Positions 52,743 to 61,295 are shown, counted from the stretch's first letter. The stretch: 64,000 nt of DNA from Methylobacterium jeotgali (GCF_022179345.1 NZ_BPQR01000013.1:1-64000); one strand, 5' to 3'. Notes: generated from the letters alone by a model not told the origin. A program made the numbers and translations.

Positions 52743-53171
52743 TCAGCTCGGATCGGACGCGCTCCGCTGATCCGGTCTCTCGGCACCGGTCACTCGCGCT
52801 TCCGCGAGGTCGAGCAGACGCTCGCCGTCCGGTCCGGGATTGTGGACGAAGGCGATCACCCTGGGCATGTTCGCTCGGGCACCCTTTATCCAGCGCAGAC
52901 GAACGTCGTTGCCGTGAACCGTCTCGCCGACCGGTCCGGCCGACGCGCGGGGTGCCAGAGCCTCGATCGACGCTGCCGTCTCGGTCGGGCGCCGTATCGG
53001 GGCCGCGATCGCGACGAGCACCGCCTCCCCTTCCGGAACAATCGCGGCCAGCCGGCTCCGCAGCGCCCCGACGACCCGCAGGGCGACCTTGTCGAACCGC
53101 AAGCGCAGGCGGGACCGGGCGGCCTCCTCGGCGAGATCTCGCTCGACATCGGATGCGCTCACGGGTGTCAT
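52743..53171 (-). CDS. Conserved hypothetical protein, 142 residues
   Basis: A cytoplasmic protein of unknown function. It begins with a charged helix (DVERDLAEEAARSRLRLR), then FDKVALRVVGALRSRL and EGEAVLVAIAAPIRRPTETA, suggesting an alpha/beta fold, and ends in a VIAFVHNPG strand with an acidic helix. No catalytic motif is evident. ATG 53171 was chosen because upstream codons to 53327 have noncoding composition. It is convergent with DUF1275 and divergent from irr (about 250 bases). Confidence 0.6.
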   Translation of the reverse strand: MTPVSASDVERDLAEEAARSRLRLRFDKVALRVVGALRSRLAAIVPEGEAVLVAIAAPIRRPTETAASIEALAPRASAGPVGETVHGNDVRLRWIKGARANMPRVIAFVHNPGPDGERLLDLAEARVTGAERPDQRSASDPS

Positions 53172-53346
53172 CGACGGACAACGGGCTCGGCCTTGCCAGG
53201 CTCCCGGTCGCCAGCCAGGACAATCCGCCTGGCCATGGTCTCGATGTTTCGAGGCCAGGCGGCAATGTCCGACGCTGCGGCTCGCGTCAGCTCCCGGTCG
53301 AGAACACCGGACTTGGACTCGCGTCACCGCCGCCGGCCGGCATCGG

Positions 53347-53402
53347 TTGCGGTGCGGCGGGGGGTCCCGTATACTCTTGGCTAAGTTTTGTACGTTTCTA
53401 AA
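53347..53402 (+). promoter_or_regulatory. irr promoter with an ICE-like operator
   Basis: TTGCGG (53347-53352) and TATACT (53370-53375) are 17 bases apart, a strong sigma-70 pair. Just after the expected start site lies TTTTGTACGTTTCTAAA (53386-53402), which matches the rhizobial iron-control element (TTTAGAA-N3-TTCTAAA) in its right half and in most of the left half. This suggests that Irr or a related regulator controls its own gene. Confidence 0.6.
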
Positions 53403-53419
53403 GAGCGTTAGCCAGAGCG

Positions 53420-53932
53420 ATGTCCGACCTGATGCCCCTGAAGGCGATGCTGAACGCGCGCGTTCCCTCGCTTCCCGCCGACGCCCTGACGGCGACGGGC
53501 CGGCGCGGCTGTCCGCTCTCGGATCTCCGCGACCGCTTGCGCCGCGCGGGCCTGCGCCCGACGCGCCAGCGCCTGTCGCTGGGCTGGCTCCTCTTCGGCC
53601 GGGGCGACCGCCACCTGACGGCGGAGATGCTCTACGACGAGGCGATGCGAGCCAAGGTGCCGGTCTCGCTCGCCACCGTCTACAACACGCTCCACCAGTT
53701 CACCGAGGCGGGCCTCCTGCGCCAGCTCGCGCTCGACGGGTCGAAGGCCTATTTCGATACCAACCCCAGCGAGCACCACCACTTCTTCCTCGAGGACGAG
53801 GGCGAGGTGATGGACATGCCCGACTGCGGCATCACCGTCGACGCGCTCCCCGAGGCCCCCGAGGGCATGGAGATCGCGGGCGTCGAGGTGATCGTGCGTC
53901 TGCGCCGCCGGGGCAGCAACCGCAAGCTCTGA
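53420..53932 (+). CDS. irr: Irr, Fur-family iron response regulator
   Basis: Global regulator of heme and iron genes in Rhizobiales, active under iron limitation and removed when heme is present. The 170-residue protein has the winged helix (LRPTRQRLSLGWLLF, SLATVYNTLHQFTEAGLL) and the histidine cluster SEHHHFFLED (H119-H121) that binds ferric heme. An N-terminal extension carries a Cys-Pro heme-type motif (C31-P32 in GRRGCPLSD), as in Bradyrhizobium Irr, although the usual Trp after it is Leu here. The Cys pairs of zinc-structured Fur are absent. Start is ATG 53420. A strong hairpin terminator follows. Confidence 0.94.
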   Translation: MSDLMPLKAMLNARVPSLPADALTATGRRGCPLSDLRDRLRRAGLRPTRQRLSLGWLLFGRGDRHLTAEMLYDEAMRAKVPVSLATVYNTLHQFTEAGLLRQLALDGSKAYFDTNPSEHHHFFLEDEGEVMDMPDCGITVDALPEAPEGMEIAGVEVIVRLRRRGSNRKL

Positions 53933-53960
53933 CGCGACGCCGTCGACCTGAGAGTTCGAG

Positions 53961-53986
53961 AGGCCCGGGCATCCCCCGGGCCTTTC
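53961..53986 (+). terminator. Rho-independent terminator of irr
   Basis: AGGCCCGGG (53961-53969) pairs with CCCGGGCCT around a short loop, then TTTCTC. It lies 29 bases after the irr stop codon and directly before the convergent SH3 gene end, so it probably serves both strands. Confidence 0.8.
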
Positions 53987-54538
53987 TCATTCCACCCGCT
54001 CGTTCGGGTAGACGCCCCAGAGCCGGTCCTGGCGGATGTAGCCGTCCACGTCCCCGCGCTTGCCGGGAATCGCGACGATAAGGCGGCACCAGGAGCCGCT
54101 GCAGGTCTTCACGCTGCCGATGACGCCGGGCTGGAGACGGGCCTCGTCGCCGGCCGCATCGTCGGCCTTGGAGCGCAGCGAGATCGAGGCGTTGGCGTCG
54201 CCCCCCTTCGGCGCCGTGACGATGGCCGTGCGCCTCCCCGAGAGCAGCGAGTGCAGCACCCAGCCCTCGGTGCCCTCCGAGTCGCGGATGCGGCGCCAGG
54301 TCTCGAACTCGGCCACGATCTCGACGGGCAGGCCTGCCCGCTGGAACACCCACAGGGTGCGGTGATCCTTGGAGGGCCCCTCCCGGAGGTTGACCCGGTC
54401 GGTCTTGAGGCTCGCGTAGCGCGGCAGCGGAAGCTTCGTGACGGGGCCGAGCGCCGGCTCCGGCGCGGCCAAGGCGCCATCCGCGAGCCCCAGCGCGAGC
54501 GCGGCGAGAAGGACGGCGCGGAAAGGTCTCGATGGCAT
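53987..54538 (-). CDS. Exported SH3-domain protein
   Basis: A 183-residue periplasmic protein with a signal peptide (AVLLAALALGLADGALA, cleavage near residue 25) and two bacterial SH3-like modules. The first starts SLKTDRVNLREGPSKDHRTL and ends EGWVLHSLLSG; the second starts ISLRSKADDAAGDEARL and ends DGYIRQDRLWGVYPNE. Such domains bind peptidoglycan stem peptides or proteins. Two cysteines (SVKTCSGSWCRL) may form a disulfide. ATG 54538 is the start; frames extending upstream are shadows of the dehydrogenase. Divergent from the dehydrogenase gene by 198 bases. Confidence 0.88.
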   Translation of the reverse strand: MPSRPFRAVLLAALALGLADGALAAPEPALGPVTKLPLPRYASLKTDRVNLREGPSKDHRTLWVFQRAGLPVEIVAEFETWRRIRDSEGTEGWVLHSLLSGRRTAIVTAPKGGDANASISLRSKADDAAGDEARLQPGVIGSVKTCSGSWCRLIVAIPGKRGDVDGYIRQDRLWGVYPNERVE

Positions 54539-54736
54539 CACTCGCCTCCGGTCCGGCATCGGCGTCGATCCGTCGGGATGCGGCCACGGGCGGCGCATTG
54601 TCTTCCATCCTCGCTCTGCTAGAGAGGCCGGATGGCCACGGCCGACCCTGGGACGACGCATCGTCGTGTCTGGTCCAGAGTGGTTAACGGAGCCTGAAGC
54701 CGGCTCGTCGCGCAAGGCGCGGGCGTGGGAGGAAGC

Positions 54737-55738
54737 ATGTCGGTCAAGCGCAAGCCCCTCGTGGTCGTCACGCGGCGCCTGCCGGACGCCGTCGAGACGC
54801 GCATGCGCGAACTCTTCGACACGCGCCTCAACCAGGACGACACGCCCCTCTCGAAGGAGGCCATGGCCGCCGCGCTCCGCGAGGCGGACGTGCTCGTCCC
54901 CACCGTCACCGACGAGATCGATTCGGGCCTCATCGCCCAGGCCGGCGAGAACCTGCGGCTCATCGCCAACTTCGGCAACGGCGTCGACCACATCGACGTC
55001 GCCGCGGCGCTGGAGCGGGGCATCACCGTCACCAACACGCCGGGCGTCCTCACCGAGGACACCGCCGACATGACCATGGCGCTGATCCTCGCCGTCGCCC
55101 GCCGGCTGGCGGAGGGCGCGCGCATCATCCCCGACGACGACTGGGACACCGGCTGGTCGCCGACCTGGATGCTCGGCCGGCGCATCACCGGCAAGCGCCT
55201 CGGCATCGTCGGCATGGGCCGCATCGGGCAGGCGCTGGCGCGGCGCGCCAAGGCGTTCGGCCTCCAGATCCACTACCACAACCGCCGCCGGGTCCCGGCG
55301 CCGATCGAGACCGGCCTCGACGCGACCTACTGGGAATCCCTCGACCAGATGCTGGCGCGGGTCGACATCGTCTCGGTGAACTGCCCGCATACGCCGGCGA
55401 CCTACCATCTGCTCTCCGCCCGCCGCCTCAAGCTCCTGAAGCCCGAGGCGATCGTCGTGAACACCGCCCGCGGCGAGGTGATCGACGAGAACGCGCTCGC
55501 CCGGCTCATCGAGGCCGGCGACATCTCAGCGGCCGGCCTCGACGTGTTCGAGCAGGAGCCGGCGGTAAGCCCCCGCCTCGTGCGGCTCGCCCGCAACGGC
55601 AAGGTCGTGCTCCTTCCCCACATGGGCTCGGCGACCCACGAGAGCCGCACCGACATGGGCGAGAAGGTCATCATCAACATCAAGACCTTCATGGACGGGC
55701 ACCGGCCGCCGGACCGCATCCTGCCGAGCATGCTCTGA
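54737..55738 (+). CDS. D-2-hydroxyacid dehydrogenase, glyoxylate/hydroxypyruvate reductase-like
   Basis: A 333-residue NAD(P)-dependent enzyme that reduces 2-oxoacids. The NAD loop is LGIVGMGRIGQALARRAKAF, and HYHNRRR follows it; an arginine at that place favours NADPH. The catalytic residues are the Arg in VVNTARGEVIDENAL, the Glu in VFEQEP and the His in LLPHMGSAT. NFGNGVDHIDVAAALERGI is the substrate-side motif. Glyoxylate or hydroxypyruvate is the likely substrate, which in a methylotroph-like organism could serve the serine cycle; that link is inference. ATG 54737 has GGAGGAAG just upstream. Confidence 0.9.
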   Translation: MSVKRKPLVVVTRRLPDAVETRMRELFDTRLNQDDTPLSKEAMAAALREADVLVPTVTDEIDSGLIAQAGENLRLIANFGNGVDHIDVAAALERGITVTNTPGVLTEDTADMTMALILAVARRLAEGARIIPDDDWDTGWSPTWMLGRRITGKRLGIVGMGRIGQALARRAKAFGLQIHYHNRRRVPAPIETGLDATYWESLDQMLARVDIVSVNCPHTPATYHLLSARRLKLLKPEAIVVNTARGEVIDENALARLIEAGDISAAGLDVFEQEPAVSPRLVRLARNGKVVLLPHMGSATHESRTDMGEKVIINIKTFMDGHRPPDRILPSML

Positions 55739-55752
55739 CCGGGGAGGGGCGG

Positions 55753-56184
55753 ATGAGCGCCGAGACGAAGCCCGCCGCGCCCCTCGCCCACGCGGTGTTC
55801 GACGTCGGCGCCGCCGTCGCCGCCCTGCCGGAGCGTTCGTCGACGATGGTCGCCGACCACCGCTTCACCGAGGACGACACCGCGAGCGCGCGGGTGTTCC
55901 GCGTCTACGCGCCGACGCCGCCCCACAGCCACGCCTCCTGCGACGAGTATCTCTACGTGCTCTCCGGCCGCTGCCGGATGCGCTTTGCCGACGAGCCGGC
56001 GGTCGAGGTCGGCCCCGGCAAGCTCGTGGTCTTCAAGCGCGACGTCGTGCACTCCGTGCAGGAGATCCTGGAGGAGCCGCTGGTGTTCCTGTCGGTGGAC
56101 ACGCCGCGCCGCGTGCCCCGCGACATCCGCTTCGTCAGCGAGGGCACGGGCACGCCCGACACCTTCATGCGCCAGCGGGACTGA
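55753..56184 (+). CDS. Cupin-domain protein
   Basis: A 143-residue single-domain cupin. The metal site is complete: TPPHSHASCDEYLYVLSGRC (two His and a Glu) and a second motif with KRDVVHSVQEI (His). It may be an enzyme or a small-molecule sensor; substrate unknown. It begins 15 bases after the dehydrogenase gene and is probably cotranscribed. A palindromic repeat follows its stop codon. Confidence 0.85.
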   Translation: MSAETKPAAPLAHAVFDVGAAVAALPERSSTMVADHRFTEDDTASARVFRVYAPTPPHSHASCDEYLYVLSGRCRMRFADEPAVEVGPGKLVVFKRDVVHSVQEILEEPLVFLSVDTPRRVPRDIRFVSEGTGTPDTFMRQRD

Positions 56185-56229
56185 GCACGATGCGGAAAGG
56201 TGGAATCCGGTTCTCCGAAACCGTCGTGC
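56185..56229. repeat. Palindromic intergenic repeat, probable two-way terminator
   Basis: GCACGA...CGG at 56185-56195 pairs with CCGTCGTGC at 56221-56229, with an inner GGAAAGG/CCGGTTCTCC segment. The pattern GCAYGATGCGGAAA...TTTTCCG...TCATGC is a well-known dispersed palindrome of Rhizobiales. It lies between the convergent cupin and cNMP-binding genes and could stop transcription from both sides. Confidence 0.65.
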
Positions 56230-56249
56230 GCCACCGGTAGGATGGGGCT

Positions 56250-56894
56250 TCAGATCGCGTCGGCCGTAGGCTTCAGGGCCGTGCCGCCGTTCAGCCCGGC
56301 GCTCTGGAAGAGCCGCTCGCTGGTGAGCTTGAGGAAGGAGAACCCGAACTCCGGGTTCTGGTAGTAGAGCTGCTTCACGTCCGAGTAGGCGATCGAGAGG
56401 GCGGTGCCCGACTCGACGCAGACCAGGGAGCCGGTGCGCAGGTTGCCCGGCGAGAGCAGGCCGAGCTCTCCGACCACCGCGCCTGTGCCGACCTCGATGT
56501 CCGGCTCGACCACCCGGTAGCGGCCGCTCTTCACGTAGAACATCTCCGAGGCCTCGTCGCCCTTCCGGAAGACGACCTCGCCCGCCTTGAATCGGCGCTC
56601 GGTGCCGAAGGGTTCCAGCCAGTCGAGGGAGAGGTCGCCGTCCGCCGCCTTCTCCGTCTGCCGCACGAGGCGCAGCATCTGCCAGAGGCGGAAGGCGTTG
56701 AAGGGGATCTGGATCATCTCGGTGAGCACCACCGGCACGCTGCCGATCATGCCGCCGTAGATGATGACCACGACGCTGGCGCAGAGCGAAACGATCCGCA
56801 GCGGGATCATCGTGCTCATGGCCGACGAGGTGATGGTCAGCGCCGTGCCGAGATAGCCGACGGCTTCGATCCAGTTCGCGGCGATCCAGTCCAT
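56250..56894 (-). CDS. Popeye-like membrane cyclic-nucleotide-binding protein
   Basis: A 214-residue protein with three N-terminal helices (about residues 10-26, 30-48 and 52-66: ALTITSSAMSTMIPLRIVSL and neighbours) and a C-terminal Crp-like cNMP-binding domain (about 90-200). The latter shows FKAGEVVFRKGDEASEMFYV, SGRYRVVEPDI, GAVVGELGLLSP and RTGSLVCVESGTALSIAYSD. The phosphate-binding cassette is modified (GELGLLSPGNLRTGSL; the GE and R are kept). There is no DNA-binding helix-turn-helix. Architecture matches bacterial relatives of Popeye proteins. It could read cAMP made by cyclases such as that at 11505-13733; that is inference. Confidence 0.85.
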   Translation of the reverse strand: MDWIAANWIEAVGYLGTALTITSSAMSTMIPLRIVSLCASVVVIIYGGMIGSVPVVLTEMIQIPFNAFRLWQMLRLVRQTEKAADGDLSLDWLEPFGTERRFKAGEVVFRKGDEASEMFYVKSGRYRVVEPDIEVGTGAVVGELGLLSPGNLRTGSLVCVESGTALSIAYSDVKQLYYQNPEFGFSFLKLTSERLFQSAGLNGGTALKPTADAI

Positions 56895-56956
56895 GCGCCC
56901 CTCCCGAGAGCCTTCGCGATGGCGGATCGCGGCGGCGCAGGCAAGGTCGCCGGTCC

Positions 56957-58288
56957 TCAGGCGGCCGGTTTCTCAGGGGCTGTGCCGTTTCGAACCTGTG
57001 CGGCGATCTCGGCGGCCGCCCGTTCGCCCTCCGCCCAGGCACCGCCGACGGTGCCCCACTGCTCCCGCGACAGGGCCTCGCCCGCGAACCAGACCCGCCT
57101 GCCCACGGGATCGCGCAGGGCCCGCCGCGCCGCTGCGTGGCCTGGCGGCACCACCGCCCAGGAACCCCGCGACCAGGGATCGCGCCGCCACTCGCTGACC
57201 GCAGGGATCGCGAGATCGCGCAGCCGGGCCCGGCCGACATGCTCGGCGAGGACCTCCCGCACGAGGCGGCGCACCCCGTCCTCGCCAACCGATGCGGCGC
57301 AGGCGGAATCGAGCTCGAAATAGTGGAACGGCGTGCCGTCGATGCGCGCGAGCAGCCCCGGCGGCGCGTGGCGGGTGCCGACGAGGCTGACGAGACGGTC
57401 AGCGCCTCGGAACGGGCTCGACGGCCAGTGCAGCACCGCGTGCTCGTAGATCCCGCTGATGAAGCCGTCGAACGCCCCGCGGGTCGCCGGGGGCAAGGCC
57501 GGCGAGAAGCGGAGGGCCTCCCGCAGCACCATGACAGGCAGCGTGACGAGGCAGGCGCGGGCCGCGATCGTGCCGCCGTCGCGCAGCGCCACGCGCACGC
57601 CGCCACCGGACCAGTCGACCGAGGACGCCGCCGCGCCGAGCCGCACCGGCAGGCCCACGGCAAGCCGGGCGAGATAGGCACCGTAGCCGCCGGCGACGAA
57701 GAAGTTGTCGCCGTACTCGAGGCTCGGGAAATCGTGGAGCGAGACCTCCTCCAGCGGCCGTCCCGAGACGAGGCCGTGGACGAGCGCCACCCGCGCCCGC
57801 CAGGGGCCGAGGCCCACGGGCAGCGCGGTGCTCGCCGGGCGATCCGGCCCGCCTTCCGCCGCGCCTCGCGTCATCGCGCGGTCGGCGCGGTCGAAGGCGC
57901 GGGCGGAGGCTTCCGCCTCGGCGGCGCGGGCCGGCCGCCGCCCGATCCGGACATGGCTCTCCTGCGGGGCGCGGCGCAGGGGCTCGCCCCGCTCATGGCC
58001 CAGGCGGACGAGGGGATTGATGCCTCCGGCATGGAGCCAGTGGGCGCCGAGGTCGATCGCGTGCCCGCGCAGGAGCGTCGTCACCGCGCGTCCGCCGACC
58101 CGGTCGCGGGCCTCCAGCACGGCGACGCTCAGGCCCTCCCCGATCAGCCGCCGGGCGGCGGCGATGCCGGCGGCGCCGGCCCCGATCACCACCACGTCGG
58201 GGTTGGGCGGCAGAGGCGCCAGCCGGGGAGAGCCGGCGGGGCGGAAGCGCGCGTGCGCCGGCCGCGGGACGGATGCGTCCTCGCTCAT
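56957..58288 (-). CDS. FAD-dependent amine oxidase-like protein
   Basis: A 443-residue flavoenzyme of the monoamine/polyamine oxidase superfamily. The FAD-binding start is DVVVIGAGAAGIAAARRLIG, followed by VLEARDRVGGRAVTTLLRGH and DLGAHWLHAGG. The C-terminal FAD region has RRVWFAGEALSREQWGTVGG, including the GT-V-G adenine contact. The substrate (amine, phytoene-like or other) is not readable. It lacks an export signal. The ATG at 58288 starts 14 bases after the kelch gene, so both are likely one operon. Confidence 0.85.
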   Translation of the reverse strand: MSEDASVPRPAHARFRPAGSPRLAPLPPNPDVVVIGAGAAGIAAARRLIGEGLSVAVLEARDRVGGRAVTTLLRGHAIDLGAHWLHAGGINPLVRLGHERGEPLRRAPQESHVRIGRRPARAAEAEASARAFDRADRAMTRGAAEGGPDRPASTALPVGLGPWRARVALVHGLVSGRPLEEVSLHDFPSLEYGDNFFVAGGYGAYLARLAVGLPVRLGAAASSVDWSGGGVRVALRDGGTIAARACLVTLPVMVLREALRFSPALPPATRGAFDGFISGIYEHAVLHWPSSPFRGADRLVSLVGTRHAPPGLLARIDGTPFHYFELDSACAASVGEDGVRRLVREVLAEHVGRARLRDLAIPAVSEWRRDPWSRGSWAVVPPGHAAARRALRDPVGRRVWFAGEALSREQWGTVGGAWAEGERAAAEIAAQVRNGTAPEKPAA

Positions 58289-58302
58289 GCGGGGTCGATG
58301 CC

Positions 58303-59220
58303 TCAGGGCTTCAGGATCTCGACGCGGCCGGAGCGGTCGCCGCCGGGCTTGGGGCTGCCGACGAGGGTGAAGAGGTGCCCGTCGCGCACGGCGGCGCCGA
58401 AGCCGTGGCGCGGCGTCGGCAGGTCGGGCAGCTTTCGCCACGCGTTGCGGACGGGGTCGAACGCCTCGACGGCGCCGTAGGTCTGGCTCCGCGATTCGCC
58501 GCCCAGCACCACCATCTCGCCGTCGATCACCGCCGAGGCGGTGCCGCTGCGGGCGGTCGGCATGTCCGGCGCCTTGATCCACGCATCGGCGCCCGGATCG
58601 TAGACCTCCGTCACCGCGAGGTTGCGGTTCGATTCGCCGTCGATGCGCCCGCCCGCGGCGACGAGCTTGCCCGCGACGGCCTGCACCGAGAGGTGGTCGC
58701 GGGGCGTCGGGAGGGCGGCGGCCTCGCTCCAGCGATCCTTCTCGGGGTCGTAGACGAGGTGCCCGGTGCTGTTGCCGCGCCCGGAATGGCTGCCGCCGAC
58801 GATGTGGATGCGCCCCTCGAGGAGCGCGGCGCCGCCGGCCGCCCGCTCGCCGGGCATCGCGGATCGGCGGCTCCAGCGGTCGGTCCCCGGATCGTAGGCG
58901 TGGACGTCGGCGGTCGCCGTCCAGCCGTCGCGGTAGCCGCCGAAGACGTAGACGAGGCCGCCGGTCGCGACCGTCATCGGGTGATGGACATGGTAGGGAA
59001 AGGCCGCGCCCTCGCGCCAGCTGTCGGCGGCGAGATCGTAGATCAGGAGCTCCGTCGCGCCGTTGTAGTCGCCGACGACGTAGGCCTTGCCGCCGGTCTC
59101 CGCGACGCCGACCTCGGAGCGCGGCGCCGGGGCCTCGCGCCCCCTCGACCATTCGGCGGCGGGAGCGGGCAGGGCGAACGTCAGGCTCAGGGCAATTGCG
59201 AGACGCGCGGAACGGAGCAT
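58303..59220 (-). CDS. Exported kelch-repeat beta-propeller protein
   Basis: A 305-residue periplasmic protein with a signal peptide (RLAIALSLTFALPAPAA) and about six kelch blades. Blades carry the GG...Y/V...W pattern: LVYVFGGYRDGWTATADVHA with YDPGTDRWSRRSAMP, IHIVGGSHSGRGNSTGHLVY, LVAAGGRIDGESNRN with VYDPGADAWIKAPDMP, and MVVLGGESRSQTYGAVEAF. Such propellers bind proteins or glycans; N-acetylneuraminate epimerases also have the fold but the key residues are not recognised here. ATG 59220 opens the signal peptide; the longer frame is rejected. Upstream of the amine oxidase in the same operon. Confidence 0.87.
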   Translation of the reverse strand: MLRSARLAIALSLTFALPAPAAEWSRGREAPAPRSEVGVAETGGKAYVVGDYNGATELLIYDLAADSWREGAAFPYHVHHPMTVATGGLVYVFGGYRDGWTATADVHAYDPGTDRWSRRSAMPGERAAGGAALLEGRIHIVGGSHSGRGNSTGHLVYDPEKDRWSEAAALPTPRDHLSVQAVAGKLVAAGGRIDGESNRNLAVTEVYDPGADAWIKAPDMPTARSGTASAVIDGEMVVLGGESRSQTYGAVEAFDPVRNAWRKLPDLPTPRHGFGAAVRDGHLFTLVGSPKPGGDRSGRVEILKP

Positions 59221-59349
59221 GGGCGGTCCTCCGATATCTGTCTCGGGGAACGCACGGACCGCGGCAAGGTGGCCGCGCCCCATCGTCCCGCATCTTGCGC
59301 CGCGCCCTCGCGCTCACCACAACCGTGACGCTCGAAGGGACCCGCATCC

Positions 59350-60069
59350 ATGCTCATCCAGGCGGCCGTCGCGGCCCTGCGCCAAGTGTTCTCGCCGGCG
59401 CTCCGCGCGATCCTGTGGAAGTCCCTCGCCCTGACGCTCGCCCTGCTGGCGACGGTCTGGTTCGGGCTGACCCGGCTGATCCAGTGGTTCCAGGCGAGCC
59501 ACCACATCTCCGCCGACTACCCGATCCTCGACACGCTCGCCTATTTCCTGGCGGGCTTCGGACTTCTCGTGGCGCTGGTCTACATCCTGCCGGCGGTCTC
59601 GATCCTCGTCGCCGGGTTCTTCCTCGACGACGCCGCCGAGATCGTGGAGCGGACGGACTTCCCGAACGATCCGCCCGGACAGCCGATGGCGCTCGGCACC
59701 AGCCTGCTCTACGCGGTCCGCTTCGCGGGGCTGACGCTGCTCGTGAACCTCTGCGCGCTGCTGATCTTCTTCGTGCCGATCGTCGGCATCGCGGCCTTCT
59801 TCGGCGCCAACGCCTACCTGCTGAGCCGCGAGTACTTCGAGATGGCGGCCGCCCGTTTCCGGCCGCTCGACGAGGCCGCCTCCCTCCGCCGGAGCAATGC
59901 GGCGACGACGCTCGCCGCCGGCTGCCTGCTCGCCGGCATGATGGTGGTGCCGATCCTGAACCTGCTGACGCCGCTCTTCGGCATCGCCCTCATGGTCCAT
60001 GTCCACAAGGGCATCGCCCGCCGGGGGCAGCTGCCGGCGCCCGACGCTCGGGCGCTGAGGGGACCCTAA
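59350..60069 (+). CDS. EI24-domain (CysZ-like) membrane protein
   Basis: A 239-residue inner-membrane protein of the EI24/CysZ superfamily with about four to five helices: SLALTLALLATVWFGLTRLI, a second near residues 58-88, a third with LLVNLCALLIFFVPIVGIAA and a fourth near residue 200. GTSLLYAVRFAGLTLLVNL and FFGANAYLLSREYFEMAAAR are family motifs. CysZ imports sulfate in E. coli; no sulfate genes are nearby, so function remains open. It converges with the NDUFA9-like gene, overlapping by 4 bases. Confidence 0.88.
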   Translation: MLIQAAVAALRQVFSPALRAILWKSLALTLALLATVWFGLTRLIQWFQASHHISADYPILDTLAYFLAGFGLLVALVYILPAVSILVAGFFLDDAAEIVERTDFPNDPPGQPMALGTSLLYAVRFAGLTLLVNLCALLIFFVPIVGIAAFFGANAYLLSREYFEMAAARFRPLDEAASLRRSNAATTLAAGCLLAGMMVVPILNLLTPLFGIALMVHVHKGIARRGQLPAPDARALRGP

Positions 60070-61223
60070 CCGCCGCGGGTGCCCCAGCGGGCGCCCATCT
60101 GGCTCGGCCGCGAGGTGTCGGGGCCGATGGCGGGACCGCTGGCGCGGGACGGACGGTGCTGCGAGCCCGGCCCCTCCGGCGTCGGGGCGATGCTGTCGGG
60201 GATCTCCTCCTCGCTCTCCGTGCCCCGGCCGGTGGCGAACTGGCCGGCCTTGCGGAAGCGCCAAAGGTAGCTCGGCACCACGGCCTCGGCGGCGGTCGGC
60301 TGGATGCCGAAGGTCTCGAAGGTACGTCCCTCGGCCTTGGCGGCCTCCGACACGACGTTATCGCTCTGGAGCATCGCGACCTGGTCGCGGGTCAGCTTCA
60401 GCTCGTCCGGCAGCAGGCCGAAGGTCGCGAGGTCGACGATCTCCATCACCCGCGCCTGCAGACGGGCGGCGGGCTCCGGCAGGGCGACGATCGTGCGGCG
60501 GCGCTGCGCGGTGTCGAGGGCGTAGCGGACGAAATGCTCGAAGGTCGCGACCTCGGGGCCGCCGAGCTCGTAGACCGTGCCGGGCTTGGCCGCGCCGTCG
60601 ACGGCGAGCGCCACGGCCTCGGCCACGTCGCCGACGAAGACCGGCTGCATCCGGCTCTCGGCGCCGGCAATCGGCAGCACCGGCAGGGCGCGCGACAGGC
60701 TGGCGAACCGGTTGAAGAAGCCGTCGCCCGGGCCGAACATCAGGGAGGGCCGCAGGATCACCGCGTCGGGCGCGGCGGCGAGCAGGTTCGCCTCGCCCTC
60801 CGCCTTGGTCCGGGCGTAGGCCGCGGGCGAGGCCGCGTCGGCGCCGATCGCCGAGACGTGGACCACGCGCGCACCGACCGCCGCCGCCTCGCGGGCGATC
60901 AGGCCGGGGCCGGCCGCCTGGAGGCGGGAGAAGCTCTGGGCGCCGGTCTCCTGGAGGATGCCGACGAGGTTGATCACGGCATCCGCCCCTTTCACCGCGG
61001 CGGCGACAGAGGCCGGAAAGCGCAGGTTCGCCTGCACGGCGACGATCTGGCCAACCTTGCCAAGCGGCTGGAGGAACAGGGCCAGATCCGGGCGGCGCAC
61101 GGCGACCCGGATGCGGTAGCCGCGGTTGGCGAGCGCCCGCACCACCTGCCGGCCGAGGAAGCCGGAGCCTCCGAAGACCGTCACGAGCTGGGATTCAGGG
61201 CGCGTCGCGGGCAGGGAAGCCAT
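60066..61223 (-). CDS. NDUFA9-like complex I-associated NAD(P)-binding protein
   Basis: A 385-residue atypical short-chain dehydrogenase related to mitochondrial complex I subunit NDUFA9. The NAD(P) loop is VTVFGGSGFLGRQVVRALAN; ADAVINLVGILQETG and VVHVSAIGADAASPAAYART follow, with the Tyr-x-x-x-Lys motif kept as YARTK. ILRPSLMFGPGDGFFNRFA and PVFVGDVAEAVA are family features. In alphaproteobacteria homologues copurify with complex I or act as quinone-linked assembly factors; exact role is uncertain. The C-terminal 60 residues are proline/serine-rich. Start ATG 61223. Confidence 0.88.
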   Translation of the reverse strand: MASLPATRPESQLVTVFGGSGFLGRQVVRALANRGYRIRVAVRRPDLALFLQPLGKVGQIVAVQANLRFPASVAAAVKGADAVINLVGILQETGAQSFSRLQAAGPGLIAREAAAVGARVVHVSAIGADAASPAAYARTKAEGEANLLAAAPDAVILRPSLMFGPGDGFFNRFASLSRALPVLPIAGAESRMQPVFVGDVAEAVALAVDGAAKPGTVYELGGPEVATFEHFVRYALDTAQRRRTIVALPEPAARLQARVMEIVDLATFGLLPDELKLTRDQVAMLQSDNVVSEAAKAEGRTFETFGIQPTAAEAVVPSYLWRFRKAGQFATGRGTESEEEIPDSIAPTPEGPGSQHRPSRASGPAIGPDTSRPSQMGARWGTRGG

Positions 61224-61295
61224 GGAAGTTCGAGCCTGTGAGCCGCCCCGGCGGTGCGCGACGGGGCCTTGATCGCTGCGCTGTTTAGACGAATT

